DNA from: Shewanella gelidii
GTDB taxonomy: Bacteria > Pseudomonadota > Gammaproteobacteria > Enterobacterales > Shewanellaceae
NCBI RefSeq assembly: GCF_014647855.1
Contig: NZ_BMPZ01000002.1
Location: 372,001-436,000, forward strand
Direction of reading: 5' to 3'
DNA length: 64,000 nt
Of the stretch, positions 36,058 through 46,161 are shown piece by piece (within the stretch, counting starts at the first letter, position 1; each line of letters opens with the position of its first letter). The translations under genes and the position numbers were made by a program. The notes beneath the pieces are model-generated. The model searched no databases. It was not told the DNA's origin and saw nothing but the letters and a program-made list of their open reading frames with translations.

Positions 36058-36933
36058 ATGCACTACGTTGGAAAGATTTATCGGCCGTGGATGGAAGCGC
36101 AAAGCGTGTTAATCCAAACCACTTTAGGTTGCAGCAACAATCAATGTACTTTCTGTACCATGTTCGATGACAAGCGTTTTCAGGTTAGAGATATTGAAGA
36201 TATTTTCCTGGACATTGAAGAAGCGAGACGAAGCTACTCACATGTTGAGTCAATTTTTTTAATTGATGGAAATGTCATGGCGATCAGAACAGAAATGCTG
36301 ATCAAAATCTTGGATAAAATTAAACATACATTTCCAGAGATAAAAAATATTGCGCTGTATGCCGGATTTAATGATTTTCGTCGTAAAAGCGTAGCAGAGC
36401 TTAAAGAGATCAAATCCGCGGGGCTCGATATTGCATATTCCGGTCTTGAGTCTGGCGATCCTATCGTGCTCGAGCGGATTCAAAAAAGAATGACGCGTGA
36501 GCATGCTATTGAGGGGATGGCGATGGCTAGAGAAGCAGGGATTCGCGTACTCGCTTCATTCATCTTTGGTCTTGGGGGCAAGGAGCGCTCTGAAGCGCAT
36601 GCAATCCATACGACGAGTCTTTTAAATATCATGCAGCCCGATGCAATCGCGCCGATGGCTTTGGCAATTCAACCGGGGTCAATATTAGAGCAAGAGGTGC
36701 AACGGGGGGAGTTTATCTTACCGACACCTCTGCAAATTCTTGAAGAGGAAAAATACCTTTTAGAAAACCTACAAGACTTTGATTGCTATTACTGGGGTGA
36801 TCACGGCAATAACATTTCTCCAATGCGGGGTGTTTTTCCCCAGCAGCGTGCATCGTTTCTCGATGAAATTAATTCTCAAATTGCGCATAACCCAATTACC
36901 AAGCAAAACGTCATTCAGACGTTCGCTTGGTAA
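36058..36933 (+). CDS. Radical SAM protein with CX4CX2C cluster motif
   Basis: A 291-residue protein. The iron-sulfur motif is GCSNNQCTFC, with four residues between the first two Cys instead of the classic three. Later elements fit a radical SAM barrel: LIDGNVMAIR, SAGLDIAYSGLESGDP and ASFIFGLGG. The second ATG (36058) has better spacing to GGAG than the first (36055). The product is unknown. It is followed by the Kef pair on the same strand, 47 bases after its stop. Confidence 0.8.
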   Translation: MHYVGKIYRPWMEAQSVLIQTTLGCSNNQCTFCTMFDDKRFQVRDIEDIFLDIEEARRSYSHVESIFLIDGNVMAIRTEMLIKILDKIKHTFPEIKNIALYAGFNDFRRKSVAELKEIKSAGLDIAYSGLESGDPIVLERIQKRMTREHAIEGMAMAREAGIRVLASFIFGLGGKERSEAHAIHTTSLLNIMQPDAIAPMALAIQPGSILEQEVQRGEFILPTPLQILEEEKYLLENLQDFDCYYWGDHGNNISPMRGVFPQQRASFLDEINSQIAHNPITKQNVIQTFAW

Positions 36934-36980
36934 TTATGCTGGTTTTCAACCGTTATCGATTGTGATTTCAGGAGCCTGAG

Positions 36981-37589
36981 ATGAAAAAAATATTGATTAA
37001 CTTTGCCCACCCTGCGAAACGACGTTCAAAGATTAATGCTGCACTGCGAGATGCGATTGCAGATTTAGATGGGGTGACTGTGAACGATCTCTATAGCCAA
37101 TATCCTGATTTTCATATCGATGTTCAGCGTGAACAATGCCTCTGTGAAAACCATGATGTCATTGTCTTTCAGCACCCATTTTATTGGTACTCAACTCCCG
37201 CCATTTTGAAAGAGTGGCAAGATTTGGTGTTAGAGCATGGGTGGGCATACGGCTCAGCAGGCAAAGCCCTTGAGGGCAAGCTCGTATTTCAAGCCCTGAC
37301 CGCAGGCGGAGATGCCAGCACATATCAACCCCAGGGTTTTAATGAATTTACGATTGCTGAACTGACTTCTCCTTATCGAGCAACAGCCAAGCTTTGTAAT
37401 ATGCACTGGTTACCCCCTTTTGCTGTCATGGGCGTTCACCGCGAATTAGCGGATGAGAAAGTTCAGGCAAATGCTGAGGACTATCGTCGTCTCATGATGG
37501 CGATTCGCGATGACCGATTCGACGTCAGCCAAGCCGCTCAATCCCCTTTGCTAAATCATCAGCTAGACAACTTGATCAGGAGACCTTAA
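36981..37589 (+). CDS. KefF/KefG-type NAD(P)H oxidoreductase, Kef ancillary protein
   Basis: A 202-residue flavodoxin-like protein of the quinone oxidoreductase family: [39 protein letters not shown] and LTAGGD. Such proteins bind FMN and activate the glutathione-gated potassium channels KefB/KefC. Its TAA stop overlaps the first base of the Kef start, so the two are translated together. Which of KefF or KefG it corresponds to is not clear. Confidence 0.88.
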   Translation: MKKILINFAHPAKRRSKINAALRDAIADLDGVTVNDLYSQYPDFHIDVQREQCLCENHDVIVFQHPFYWYSTPAILKEWQDLVLEHGWAYGSAGKALEGKLVFQALTAGGDASTYQPQGFNEFTIAELTSPYRATAKLCNMHWLPPFAVMGVHRELADEKVQANAEDYRRLMMAIRDDRFDVSQAAQSPLLNHQLDNLIRRP

Positions 37590-39445
37590 TGATGGAGAAC
37601 TTTCTTCTTCAGTTGTTCATTTTTCTTGCAGCATCAGCGATTGCTGTGCCAATAGCAAAACGTTTTGGCTTGGGGTCGGTATTAGGTTATCTCATCGCGG
37701 GCATTGTGATTGGCCCATTTGGTATCTCGTTAATCCATGATGTAGAAGAAGTCATGCACCTTACGGAGTTTGGTGTTGTGATGATGTTATTTTTAGTTGG
37801 ATTAGAGCTAAAGCCGTCAATGCTATGGCAAATGCGTGTGCCAATTCTTGGTATGGGTGGCATGCAGGTGTTTGTTTCGAGCCTGATCATTTGTGGTGTG
37901 ACACTATGTTTTCTTCCTTGGCAGCAGGCTGTGGCGATAGGTCTTATCCTCTCCCTTTCCTCTACGGCAATTGTACTGCAAACCTTGAAAGAAAAGGGAT
38001 TGATGAATACTGCGCCGGGTCGTTCAGTGTTTTCTGTTTTGTTATTTCAAGATTTAGCGGTTATTCCGATGCTGGCATTGTTGCCTTTGCTTGCAACGGT
38101 TGCTCTTCCAAATGATGGCCATCACGATTCAGCTTTAATTGATATTAGCCTGTTGCCCGGTTATCAGCAGTTTATTGCCACTATTTTAGCGGTGGGCTCT
38201 ATTTTTCTATTGGGGAAGTTCGCGAGCCGTCCTATTTTTCGGGCGATCGCTGCGACTCAGGTGCGTGAAATATTTGTCGCTGCGGCTCTGGCACTGGTGG
38301 TTGGGATTTCCTTGTTGATGACGGTCGTGGGACTTTCTCCTGCGCTAGGAACCTTTCTTGCGGGTGTCGTGCTTGCTGATAGTGAATATCGTCACGAGCT
38401 AGAAAGTGATATTGAACCGTTTAAAGGATTGCTGTTGGGGGTATTTTTTATCTCTATCGGTGCGAGCTTGAATTTTGCCTTGATTGGTGAGAGCGCGTTG
38501 CTCATTGCCGGGATGACGGCAGGGCTAATCATCATCAAATGGTTGGTACTGGTTGTGACTGGTTTTAGCTTCAAAATGGCAAACAGTGAACGGACACTAT
38601 TTGCCATTGCTTTAGCCCAAGGGGGGGAGTTCGCATTTGTGTTATTTCAATTTTCAAAAGTGAATGGCGTTCTACCTGCGGCAACGATTGAACCTTTTAT
38701 TTCGTCAGTAGCGATCTCGATGTTCCTAACACCACTGATGTTTATGGCTTATGAAAAATTTGCCAAGCGCAGTAACAATGAATCAGCGCAAACACGTGAA
38801 AGCGATGCGATCGACCCCAGCAAACATAAAGTGATTCTGGCTGGCTTTGGTCGGTTAGGGACTGACTTAGGTCGCTTTTTGCTATCTGCCGGTGTGAAAC
38901 CTGTGATTGTGGATCATGATGCGGCCAACGTTGATGTCCTGAGAAAGCTTGGTTTTAAGGTTTATTACGGTGATATCACAAGGCTAGATTTGTTGGAGGC
39001 AGCGGGTGCTGCAGAAGCCGAAGTCTTGGTGATTACGATTGGCGAAATTGCGAAGTCGAGAGATTTGATTGAACTTGCTCAAAAGCACTTCCCCCATTTG
39101 AAAGTCGTGGTCAATGCCCATGACAGACAAGCCGCGTTCCAGTTGATGGACTTCCCTGTGAGCACCATTCGCCGAGAAACCTTTGGCAGTGCGTTATCGC
39201 TAGGTCAGGATACATTGCAAGTACTCGGGGTTGACCCTTATGAGGCTCACCGTTTGGTGCGGATCTTTAAGAAAAATGATGAAGAAATGATGCCAGAACT
39301 CTATCAATTGCAGAATGAAGAAGATCGTTATATTGCGCGATATCAAGAAAAGCACGCGGACTTGGAAACATTGATGAAGCGGGATCTTGAATCGGGAACC
39401 TCGGCACTAGATCTCGCCTGGACGGCGAAAAATCCAGAATTGTAA
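37589..39445 (+). CDS. Glutathione-regulated potassium-efflux (KefB/KefC-type) antiporter
   Basis: A 618-residue inner-membrane protein. Residues about 5-385 are the Na+/H+-exchanger-type membrane domain, about 12 spans. Residues about 410-530 are an RCK_N/TrkA-N nucleotide domain with [11 protein letters not shown]. The Kef family releases potassium and acidifies the cytoplasm when electrophiles form glutathione adducts. KefB or KefC cannot be decided. The overlap with its ancillary protein, and a nitroreductase gene following, point to an electrophile-stress module. Confidence 0.9.
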   Translation: MMENFLLQLFIFLAASAIAVPIAKRFGLGSVLGYLIAGIVIGPFGISLIHDVEEVMHLTEFGVVMMLFLVGLELKPSMLWQMRVPILGMGGMQVFVSSLIICGVTLCFLPWQQAVAIGLILSLSSTAIVLQTLKEKGLMNTAPGRSVFSVLLFQDLAVIPMLALLPLLATVALPNDGHHDSALIDISLLPGYQQFIATILAVGSIFLLGKFASRPIFRAIAATQVREIFVAAALALVVGISLLMTVVGLSPALGTFLAGVVLADSEYRHELESDIEPFKGLLLGVFFISIGASLNFALIGESALLIAGMTAGLIIIKWLVLVVTGFSFKMANSERTLFAIALAQGGEFAFVLFQFSKVNGVLPAATIEPFISSVAISMFLTPLMFMAYEKFAKRSNNESAQTRESDAIDPSKHKVILAGFGRLGTDLGRFLLSAGVKPVIVDHDAANVDVLRKLGFKVYYGDITRLDLLEAAGAAEAEVLVITIGEIAKSRDLIELAQKHFPHLKVVVNAHDRQAAFQLMDFPVSTIRRETFGSALSLGQDTLQVLGVDPYEAHRLVRIFKKNDEEMMPELYQLQNEEDRYIARYQEKHADLETLMKRDLESGTSALDLAWTAKNPEL

Positions 39446-39527
39446 ATTTTATATTCATTGGGCCTCCACCTGAGGGGCTCCATTTTATTCATCAGACGGT
39501 AACGTTATGAACAATAGGGAAAACATT

Positions 39528-40184
39528 ATGCAGCATCCGATTATTAAAGATTTAAACAAGCGCTATACCGCAAAAAAATATGATGAGACAAAGCGGATTT
39601 CGGCTGAAGAACTACGCGTGATATTAGAAGCGTTGCGTCTTTCTGCATCGTCTATTAACTCACAACCATGGAAGTTTATCGTGGTCGAAAGTACCGAAGC
39701 CAAACAGCGTTTGCATGATTCTTTTGCAAATAAGCATCAGTTTAATCAACCCCATGCTAAAGAAGCATCGCATACGATTTTACTCGCGTATGATCCGAAT
39801 TTTACCAAACATAAGTTTAGCAAGCGGGTTGATGCTGAAGTGAGCTCCGGTCATCTTCCTGCTGAGATGTACGATACATTTATGGGGGCATATGCTTTTG
39901 CTGAAGCTAATACCGATGACAGCGGATTTAACGGGAATTGGACAAAAGCTCAAGTGTATTTAGCGCTAGGTAATATGTTGCATGTCCTTGCGCGGCTTGG
40001 CATTGCTTCAACACCGATGGAAGGCGTTGACGCAGAGCGTATTGGGGAGCTATTTAAAGAGGAGCTAGACGGCCATATATGTGAGGTCGCATTAGCGATG
40101 GGATACCACAAAGAGGGGGAAGACTATAACTATGGTCTTCCTAAAGCGCGTATGGCCATTGAGGAAGTGATTGCTATCGTGTAG
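39528..40184 (+). CDS. NfsB-like NAD(P)H-dependent nitroreductase
   Basis: A 218-residue flavoprotein. The nitroreductase core is shown by RYTAKKYD near the start, SINSQPWKFIVVES, and LALGNMLHVLARLGIASTPMEG with GYHKEGED. It reduces quinones or nitroaromatics with FMN. ATG 39528 fits the family length; ATG 39507 is an alternative. It lies 82 bases after the Kef gene on the same strand, and a terminator follows at 40295. Confidence 0.85.
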   Translation: MQHPIIKDLNKRYTAKKYDETKRISAEELRVILEALRLSASSINSQPWKFIVVESTEAKQRLHDSFANKHQFNQPHAKEASHTILLAYDPNFTKHKFSKRVDAEVSSGHLPAEMYDTFMGAYAFAEANTDDSGFNGNWTKAQVYLALGNMLHVLARLGIASTPMEGVDAERIGELFKEELDGHICEVALAMGYHKEGEDYNYGLPKARMAIEEVIAIV

Positions 40185-40294
40185 CTCGGTCATTTTTAAA
40201 GTGCTAGCTTGAAAGCTCCCATTGCGACACGAGCCCTGCAAGTCAGGGGGAAGCCGGCAGATGCAAGCCAAGCTTCTTTCCAAATTTTTATATG

Positions 40295-40325
40295 AAAAAG
40301 CGAATCTAAGTTGATTCGCTTTTTA
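40295..40325. terminator. Terminator between nitroreductase and DUF2797 genes
   Basis: AAAAAGCGAATC pairs with GATTCGCTTTTT around a TAAGTT loop, with flanking A and T runs, so it can act in both directions for the convergent genes. Confidence 0.8.
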
Positions 40326-40384
40326 TTTATAGATGGGATCACACGCTAGTATTAAGCCTCGACTCATGTGGTGAGGAGCGCGTG

Positions 40385-41212
40385 TTAAGCATTAAAGCTC
40401 ACCTCATAGCTGGTGAACTTTCGAATGTTGATAACACCAGTATCAAAAATTAAATATTGACCTTTGATCCCTTGCAAAACTCCGGTTACCACTGGGTCTT
40501 TGTCAAAATTGTGAGACTTGATTTTTGTCGGGAATTCGTCAATTGGATATTGAATCGTAACGGTTTCCGGCGCAAGTCTTTCAATGCGATAGTCTCCTTT
40601 CGCCATTGACAGTTCTTGTAACTTTGCCTCAATTTGTGGCAGCAAATCTTCGGCTTTTTTGGCTAAGTCAATATCATCCGCATTCCCTTTTAACATTTTC
40701 TGCCAGTTGGTTTTATCTGCGATAAGTTTGGCTAATTCAACCTCAATTAATCCCGATAACTGGCGACTTGAAACTTTGAAAATGGGCAAACCTTGTGTTG
40801 CACCTTGATCGATCCATCGAGTAGGTAGCTGTGTATGTCGTGTAATGCCAACTTTTATCCCTGAGGTGTTCGACAGGTAAACGTAATGAGGCACGAAACA
40901 GTTGTCTAGGCCCCATTGTGGTTCGCGGCAAGTCCCTTGTTCATAATGACATGTTTCTGGTTTCATAATACACATGTCACATGAGGCGAGCTTTTTCATG
41001 CAAACAAAGCAATGCCCTTGAGAGTAACTTTTCTTCGTTTTTTTACCGCAACTACTACAAAAAATATTACCGCTGTGGGTTAATGTCACCGTTTGACCGA
41101 TGAGTGCATTTAAATCAATAAGATCATCGCCGACTGGCAGCTGATATTGTACTTGTTGCCCATCCAAGTGGGCGCGCATTTTCCTGAGAGTGCCTTGCAT
41201 ATCAATCGCCAT
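40385..41212 (-). CDS. DUF2797 domain-containing protein with cysteine-rich zinc region
   Basis: A 275-residue protein. Residues 50-107 are Cys-rich with paired CxxC motifs: CSSC, CFVC and CDMC, then C/H singles. This fits one or two zinc ribbons. The following block HYVYLSNTSGIKVGITR is the DUF2797 signature, and IDQGATQG follows. GIY-YIG-like relations have been suggested for this family. The function is unknown. Confidence 0.82.
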   Translation of the reverse strand: MAIDMQGTLRKMRAHLDGQQVQYQLPVGDDLIDLNALIGQTVTLTHSGNIFCSSCGKKTKKSYSQGHCFVCMKKLASCDMCIMKPETCHYEQGTCREPQWGLDNCFVPHYVYLSNTSGIKVGITRHTQLPTRWIDQGATQGLPIFKVSSRQLSGLIEVELAKLIADKTNWQKMLKGNADDIDLAKKAEDLLPQIEAKLQELSMAKGDYRIERLAPETVTIQYPIDEFPTKIKSHNFDKDPVVTGVLQGIKGQYLIFDTGVINIRKFTSYEVSFNA

Positions 41213-41456
41213 AGTTGTGTTAGTGACGAGGATTCTAACAGTTTGTAATTGTGCAGATGAAACGTTTTTATCGATTGCTGTTCAATTGGTGGTGCCGATG
41301 AATCGGTTTGATGGGTTTGGTGTGACTTGTTGGCACAAATGGCATTGGCTTTAGACAATTCATCGTGAATTCGTTTAGGATGCGCTGCACACTGTTTTGT
41401 CCCGGTGTCATTGCTAGAGGCAAACAGAAACCAACGAATTGATATAGGAATATCCA

Positions 41457-42353
41457 TTGCACGCCAATTTATTACTTTTATTTGCATCAGCAATCTGGGG
41501 TTTTGGTTTCGTTGCCCAGCGGTTAGGCATGGAGCACCTAGAACCGTTTGCGTTTAATGGCATACGTTTTTTAATTGGTGCGCTGAGCCTGTTGCCATTG
41601 ATTTGGTGGCAGCATCAACGAAAACTGTTGCGTTGGCAGCCTATGGCGACAGCAAAAGGTGGCTTGCTGGTCGGGAGTTTACTGTTTATAGCCGCTTCTT
41701 TTCAGCAAGTAGGTTTGCTATATACCACCGCAGCGAATGCTGGATTTATTACCGGCTTGTATATCGTGTTAGTACCAATCCTCGGGCTGGCTCTCAAGCA
41801 CTCTACCGGCACCAACACGTGGGTCGGGTGTGTCATCGCCGCGATTGGGTTATTCCTACTGAGCGTTCAAGATGATTTTACCGTAGGCCTTGGAGATTCA
41901 TTGCAGTTGGTGGGCGCGCTGTTTTGGGCAATGCATATTTTAGCTGTTGACCATTTTGCGAAGCGCTCTGCGCCTATTCTATTGGCCTTATTGCAATTCA
42001 TTGTTTGTGGTGGAATGAGTTTACTTGTTTCGTGGGCAATTGAAGCTACAACATTGATTCAGGTTCAACTGGCGTGGAAATCTTTGGCTTATGCAGGACT
42101 AATTTCAGTCGGGGTTGCCTATACATTGCAAGTGGTTGCGCAAAAGCGAGCGCATCCTGCCCATGCCGCCATTATTTTAAGTTTAGAAGCTGTCTTTGCA
42201 GCAATTGGCGGTATTCTTTTGCTTGGTGAAAGCTTGTCGCTCAAGGCTTTGTTGGGGTGCGCCTTGATGTTGCTGGGAATGTTAGTTTCACAACTTTCAT
42301 GGCGATATGTCGTTACAGCTCGAATACTGCAAAAGCTATTCCCTCAGCGATAA
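41457..42353 (+). CDS. EamA/DMT family transporter
   Basis: A 298-residue membrane protein with ten spans in two EamA repeats (ASAIWGFGFVAQRLG; VGALFWAMHILAVDHFAKR). Members export amino acids, nucleotides or other small metabolites. The TTG at 41457 has an AGGAA site six bases upstream and gives the standard length. It is divergent from DUF2797. Confidence 0.85.
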   Translation: MHANLLLLFASAIWGFGFVAQRLGMEHLEPFAFNGIRFLIGALSLLPLIWWQHQRKLLRWQPMATAKGGLLVGSLLFIAASFQQVGLLYTTAANAGFITGLYIVLVPILGLALKHSTGTNTWVGCVIAAIGLFLLSVQDDFTVGLGDSLQLVGALFWAMHILAVDHFAKRSAPILLALLQFIVCGGMSLLVSWAIEATTLIQVQLAWKSLAYAGLISVGVAYTLQVVAQKRAHPAHAAIILSLEAVFAAIGGILLLGESLSLKALLGCALMLLGMLVSQLSWRYVVTARILQKLFPQR

Positions 42354-42402
42354 TCAACAAGGCTCAATCATCGCAAACTGGGTATACATCATGCTTTGAA
42401 CG

Positions 42403-43353
42403 TTAGAGCGCTGCTTCTTGTTGCGCTATTAGTGTACAAATATGTTCCGCTAAAGCTTGGCTATATTCACTATCGCAAGTATCAGCTGCTTGTAGGATTA
42501 AATGATATTCAGGGCGTGCTCCCGAGGGGACATTGGCATCTCGCCACAGACTATTGATCTCTAAGCTTGTTAATTCTGGGTTGGCTGCAATCAGAGGGTG
42601 CACGAGTAAATCGGCCATTAACCCGACATCATTGCTGCTGGCAATATGCCCAAGTAGCAAATTTAAATCATGGGTCTTCATCGAGACCGAATAGTCTTTC
42701 TTTAAATGCTCGGCGATGGTCACCAGTTTATGGGTCGCATTGCTATTAAATGGGTAGTTTAGTAACGCGAGCGGAAAATCAAAAACATTATCTAATGTTA
42801 AGGGTTGCTTGAGTGCCACATGGTTTTTACGCGCTACAAACAGAAAACGTTTGATTTGGAAAAGTGGATATTGCTGAATATTTGGCTCGGCTGCTGGATT
42901 CACTGTGACACAATAATCGAGCAGAGAGGTGCCAATCTGTCGCTGGGAGTCTTTGGTCCATGGCAGAAAGTTAATGGTATAGCTTTTCTGACAGGTTTCA
43001 TTGGTGTGCTTAATCGCTTTAGCAAGCAAAGGGCAAAAATGGGGTTGTGCCGCAATATTGAGTTCCTTCATTTGCATGTTGGATTGCATGTGAGGTTGAA
43101 GTTGATGATATTGCTCTACAATGGTCTTTGCTATGGGGTATATTTTGGCCGCCATCGCATTGGGCTCTAGCCCGTGCTGGTGACGTACAAATAGCTCATC
43201 GCCGAAAAGATCGCGAAGATGGTGCAGTGCTCGACTGATTTTGGGTTGGGTCGTTTCCAGTTGACATGCCGCGACGGTCGCGCTTTGTTTTTCGAACAAC
43301 TCAACGAGTACACTCAAGGTGAAATAGTCGAGCTTAGACAAACTTTTTTGCAT
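42403..43353 (-). CDS. LysR family transcriptional regulator
   Basis: A 316-residue regulator. The winged helix reads LSVLVELFEKQSATVAACQLETTQPKISRALHHLRDLFGDELF. The effector domain follows. ATG 43353 has a GGGGG ribosome site; ATG 43365 adds four residues. It is convergent with the EamA transporter, whose stop lies 49 bases away. The target genes are unknown. Confidence 0.85.
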   Translation of the reverse strand: MQKSLSKLDYFTLSVLVELFEKQSATVAACQLETTQPKISRALHHLRDLFGDELFVRHQHGLEPNAMAAKIYPIAKTIVEQYHQLQPHMQSNMQMKELNIAAQPHFCPLLAKAIKHTNETCQKSYTINFLPWTKDSQRQIGTSLLDYCVTVNPAAEPNIQQYPLFQIKRFLFVARKNHVALKQPLTLDNVFDFPLALLNYPFNSNATHKLVTIAEHLKKDYSVSMKTHDLNLLLGHIASSNDVGLMADLLVHPLIAANPELTSLEINSLWRDANVPSGARPEYHLILQAADTCDSEYSQALAEHICTLIAQQEAAL

Positions 43354-43666
43354 CAAAACCCCCATGAAATTAGTAATTATCCTACCCAGTTAGTGAACTT
43401 TTGCTGTGAGTTGGCTCGCATAATAATTGAGGTGCGACCAAGGTATTAGAACAGTGGCTTGATGTTTTTAATGGCTAGGTATTGAGCTTTTAAATGAGAC
43501 AACCTGCGCTAAAAAGTAGCGGATGAAGGCTAGTGTGTTTGGAAGAAGTTGATTGATAACAAATAACGCCGCGATAGTCTGATAAATGCTAAAGAAAGCT
43601 GGAAACCATGGAAGCAAAGAATGGTAGCGTCATGCGAGAAACCAACGCTACCATCCTTTACTGGGG
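43354..43666. other. Intergenic region with inverted repeat, no gene
   Basis: A 313-base spacer after the cytochrome-like lipoprotein gene. Apart from the hairpin at 43621-43654 I see nothing in it. Confidence 0.5.
43621..43654 (-). terminator. Hairpin after the flavocytochrome-like gene
   Basis: ATGGTAGCGT (43621-43630) pairs perfectly with ACGCTACCAT (43645-43654) around a 14-base loop. On the reverse strand it is followed by TCTTTG, a weak T tract. It probably ends the apbE-lipoprotein transcript. Confidence 0.5.
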
Positions 43667-44857
43667 TTAACCGAGTGGGATAATGTTTTCTACTTTAAGT
43701 GTGATGTTACAAGCGCCAACTTTGCTCCAGTCGACATCTTCAGGTGTAAATGCCTCACCAATACCCAAACCTTCAACAGGGGTGTACCAATCAAAGCCGT
43801 AAAGCCCGGTTTTAGCATAATCTGTAGTGGTTAAGATCCGTGCTCCGCGATTGCGGCTGCTGGTATCAAGACCGGTTTTTTGGAATTGCGTCGGATCATA
43901 TTCATAGTAAGACAGTCTCGCCTCACCATTCATGATGATGTTATAGCACGTGTTATTTTTACCGATGAACATATTGGCATAGTAGTCGCCATCAACTTCT
44001 TTTAGACCAAAGCCAAATGTGGCAATGTTTGGTGTGGTTGAACCCATACTGCTACCGGTGCCACTTACTTTGTTGACTGTAGAGACGAGTTTAGCGCCAA
44101 TGGCGTTTTCTTTGATGTCGACCACATAGCTTTTACCATCGGTAGGGAACATGTTGAGCATATGTTCTCGACCTTCAACCACACAGGCTGCTGCAATCGT
44201 TGATACCCCCGTTTCTTCTTCACCAGCTTCTCGCCAACGATAATTCTTAACTTGGGTATTCAGCTGCTTTTTAAGCCATTCAGCATTAAGGTATGAGCCA
44301 GATTTATAATATGCGCCACCTGAAGCGCCGGTGAAGCCATCAATGGCGCCTGAACCAAACTCGGGCTGGGTAAAGGTGGGGTCTGTGGCATCGCCAGTGG
44401 GAGCGTCGGGATCTACGACACTATGGGCATCATGACAGTTTGCGCAATCACCTTGATCACCATGGGGAATGGTGACGCCTGTGTCATCCCCATCATAGGA
44501 ATGGCAGTCTGAGCAGTTGGTGCTCCGGTCTGCGGCTTTAGCTGGCTGTGCTTTCACAAGCTCTGGCGCATTGGGATCTTTATAACTAAAAGTGATCCCA
44601 GCTGCGGCACATTGGGTCACAAAATCATAAGCTTCAAATTTGGGTACGCTGAGTTTTTCAACTTGGGCGACGAGTGCAGTATTTTGGACTCGCAAATTAT
44701 GGTTTGTTGCTTGCAGCTCGCTCACTTCATCAGATAGCTGAGTAATTTTTGCAAGATCTTCCGGTGGTGTTTTGTACTCGACTTCATCGTCATTACAACC
44801 TGAGACAAATACACTGCTGGCTATCATCATGGCCAATGTAACTTTTTTATATTTCAT
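43667..44857 (-). CDS. Diheme c-type lipoprotein with candidate covalent FMN site
   Basis: A 396-residue exported protein. A signal sequence ends in lipobox VSGC (Cys21), a short coiled coil follows (about 34-70), then two CxxCH heme sites, C115-C118-H119 and C138-C141-H142. Residues 173-179 read DGFTGAS, which fits the ApbE flavinylation motif with Thr176 as the attachment residue. The segment about 188-320 resembles a flavin split barrel (EHMLNMFPTDGKSYVVDI; NNTCYNIIMNGEARLSYYEY), but I cannot confirm this. The start ATG 44857 is preferred (GGGAG upstream); earlier ATGs at 44866 and 44923 exist. The ApbE gene lies directly upstream, 66 bases away. Function: extracytoplasmic electron transfer, inferred. 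Confidence 0.72.
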   Translation of the reverse strand: MKYKKVTLAMMIASSVFVSGCNDDEVEYKTPPEDLAKITQLSDEVSELQATNHNLRVQNTALVAQVEKLSVPKFEAYDFVTQCAAAGITFSYKDPNAPELVKAQPAKAADRSTNCSDCHSYDGDDTGVTIPHGDQGDCANCHDAHSVVDPDAPTGDATDPTFTQPEFGSGAIDGFTGASGGAYYKSGSYLNAEWLKKQLNTQVKNYRWREAGEEETGVSTIAAACVVEGREHMLNMFPTDGKSYVVDIKENAIGAKLVSTVNKVSGTGSSMGSTTPNIATFGFGLKEVDGDYYANMFIGKNNTCYNIIMNGEARLSYYEYDPTQFQKTGLDTSSRNRGARILTTTDYAKTGLYGFDWYTPVEGLGIGEAFTPEDVDWSKVGACNITLKVENIIPLG

Positions 44858-44923
44858 GACTTTCATCTCCCACAAGTCAAAATTTCTATTGCTTGTTTTT
44901 TTACTATTGTTGGCTTTGTACAT

Positions 44924-45955
44924 TTAGCGCTCAAACCGCTTAAATTTTGGGGTTTCGAAGACGCTAATTTTTCCCTGCTGAAAACTGATAATCATTGCTG
45001 CAAGTTGATGCTGCTGTGCAAAAGAAATGGCTTTATCTGTCCCCATTGCGATTAGCGATGTTGCCAGACCATCTGCGATTGCACAGTCGTCAGCGATGAC
45101 CGTGGCCGAAACGACATCTCTTAATACGCTGCGGCCAGTTATTGGATTGATAATGTGACTATAGTGGGCACCATCTTGGTCAAAGAAATTACGATAATCA
45201 CCGGAAGTTGCGACGGATTCACCGCTAAGGTGCAACCGATAGGAAGTTAACACCTTAGCGGTAGGTTGCTCTTTGACCACCGGCGACTCGATTTTAATGC
45301 GCCAGTTTTGTTGATCTAATGCGTATCCTGCAGTGGTAATTTCACCACCAATTTCAATCAGGAAGTTGTGAATTCCTAGAGATGTGAGTTGTTTTGATAC
45401 TTCATCGACGGCATAGCCTTTTGCGATGGCTGATAGGTCAATTTCAGTTGCTGGATGGTCCTTATAAAGCTGATCACCTTCAATGATAAGGTGTTGCATT
45501 CCGGTATAAGCTTGAACGTTTCGTATTTCTTCTATTGTTGGAATGCTGCGTTGTCGGTTTGATGGACCAAATCCCCAGAGTTTAACGAGTGGGCCTAGGG
45601 TGACGTCAAAAGCGCCTTGACTCAGCTGGTGAACATTTTTTGATTGTAGAAGTATTTTTTGCAGATCAGGGTTTAACTTGGTAGCTTGCAAAGCTCCAGA
45701 CTGATTGAAGCGTGAAATATCTGAATCTAAGTTCCAATTGGAAAAGGATAGATTCAATGCGTGAAGCCGCTGTTCTATGTGGCTGCGTACTTCGCCCACT
45801 TGCTCCGCAGAAGTTTTTTCAGAATGCCATGCGACGTAATATGCATTTCCCATTGTACGACCAAATACTTGAGCCAGTCGTGGCGCATCGTTGGCTATTG
45901 CCGATGATGGCTCGAGGACGATGAAGGCGAAAAGTAATTGGATTATGCGTAACAT
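44924..45955 (-). CDS. apbE: FAD:protein FMN transferase
   Basis: A 343-residue periplasmic enzyme that attaches FMN from FAD to Thr/Ser of target proteins. An N-terminal signal peptide (LLFAFIVLEPSSAIA) is present. Family blocks are GRTMGNAYYVAW, FSNWNLDSDISRFN, GAFDVTLGPLVKLWGFG, IDLSAIAKGYAVD, FLIEIGGEI and HIINPITG with the later DDCAIADGLATSL. The stop is 66 bases from the start of the heme lipoprotein, which has a fitting target motif, so that protein is the likely client. Confidence 0.93.
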   Translation of the reverse strand: MLRIIQLLFAFIVLEPSSAIANDAPRLAQVFGRTMGNAYYVAWHSEKTSAEQVGEVRSHIEQRLHALNLSFSNWNLDSDISRFNQSGALQATKLNPDLQKILLQSKNVHQLSQGAFDVTLGPLVKLWGFGPSNRQRSIPTIEEIRNVQAYTGMQHLIIEGDQLYKDHPATEIDLSAIAKGYAVDEVSKQLTSLGIHNFLIEIGGEITTAGYALDQQNWRIKIESPVVKEQPTAKVLTSYRLHLSGESVATSGDYRNFFDQDGAHYSHIINPITGRSVLRDVVSATVIADDCAIADGLATSLIAMGTDKAISFAQQHQLAAMIISFQQGKISVFETPKFKRFER

Positions 45956-46161
45956 TTATGGCGAAAACCTACGATATGTTTTCTATAAATTTACGCTCCC
46001 ATAATCATGGATACAATTGCTTAAAAGCTCATAAAATCAATACGAACAGGCTTTGTTTCCAAATTGAGAATCTATGGCGACATATGCAAAATGTGGATAT
46101 CAGTTATCTTAAAAGTGAATGTAATCACTTAGTAAAAGTCGTTGCGAAAAGGCAAATGAAG

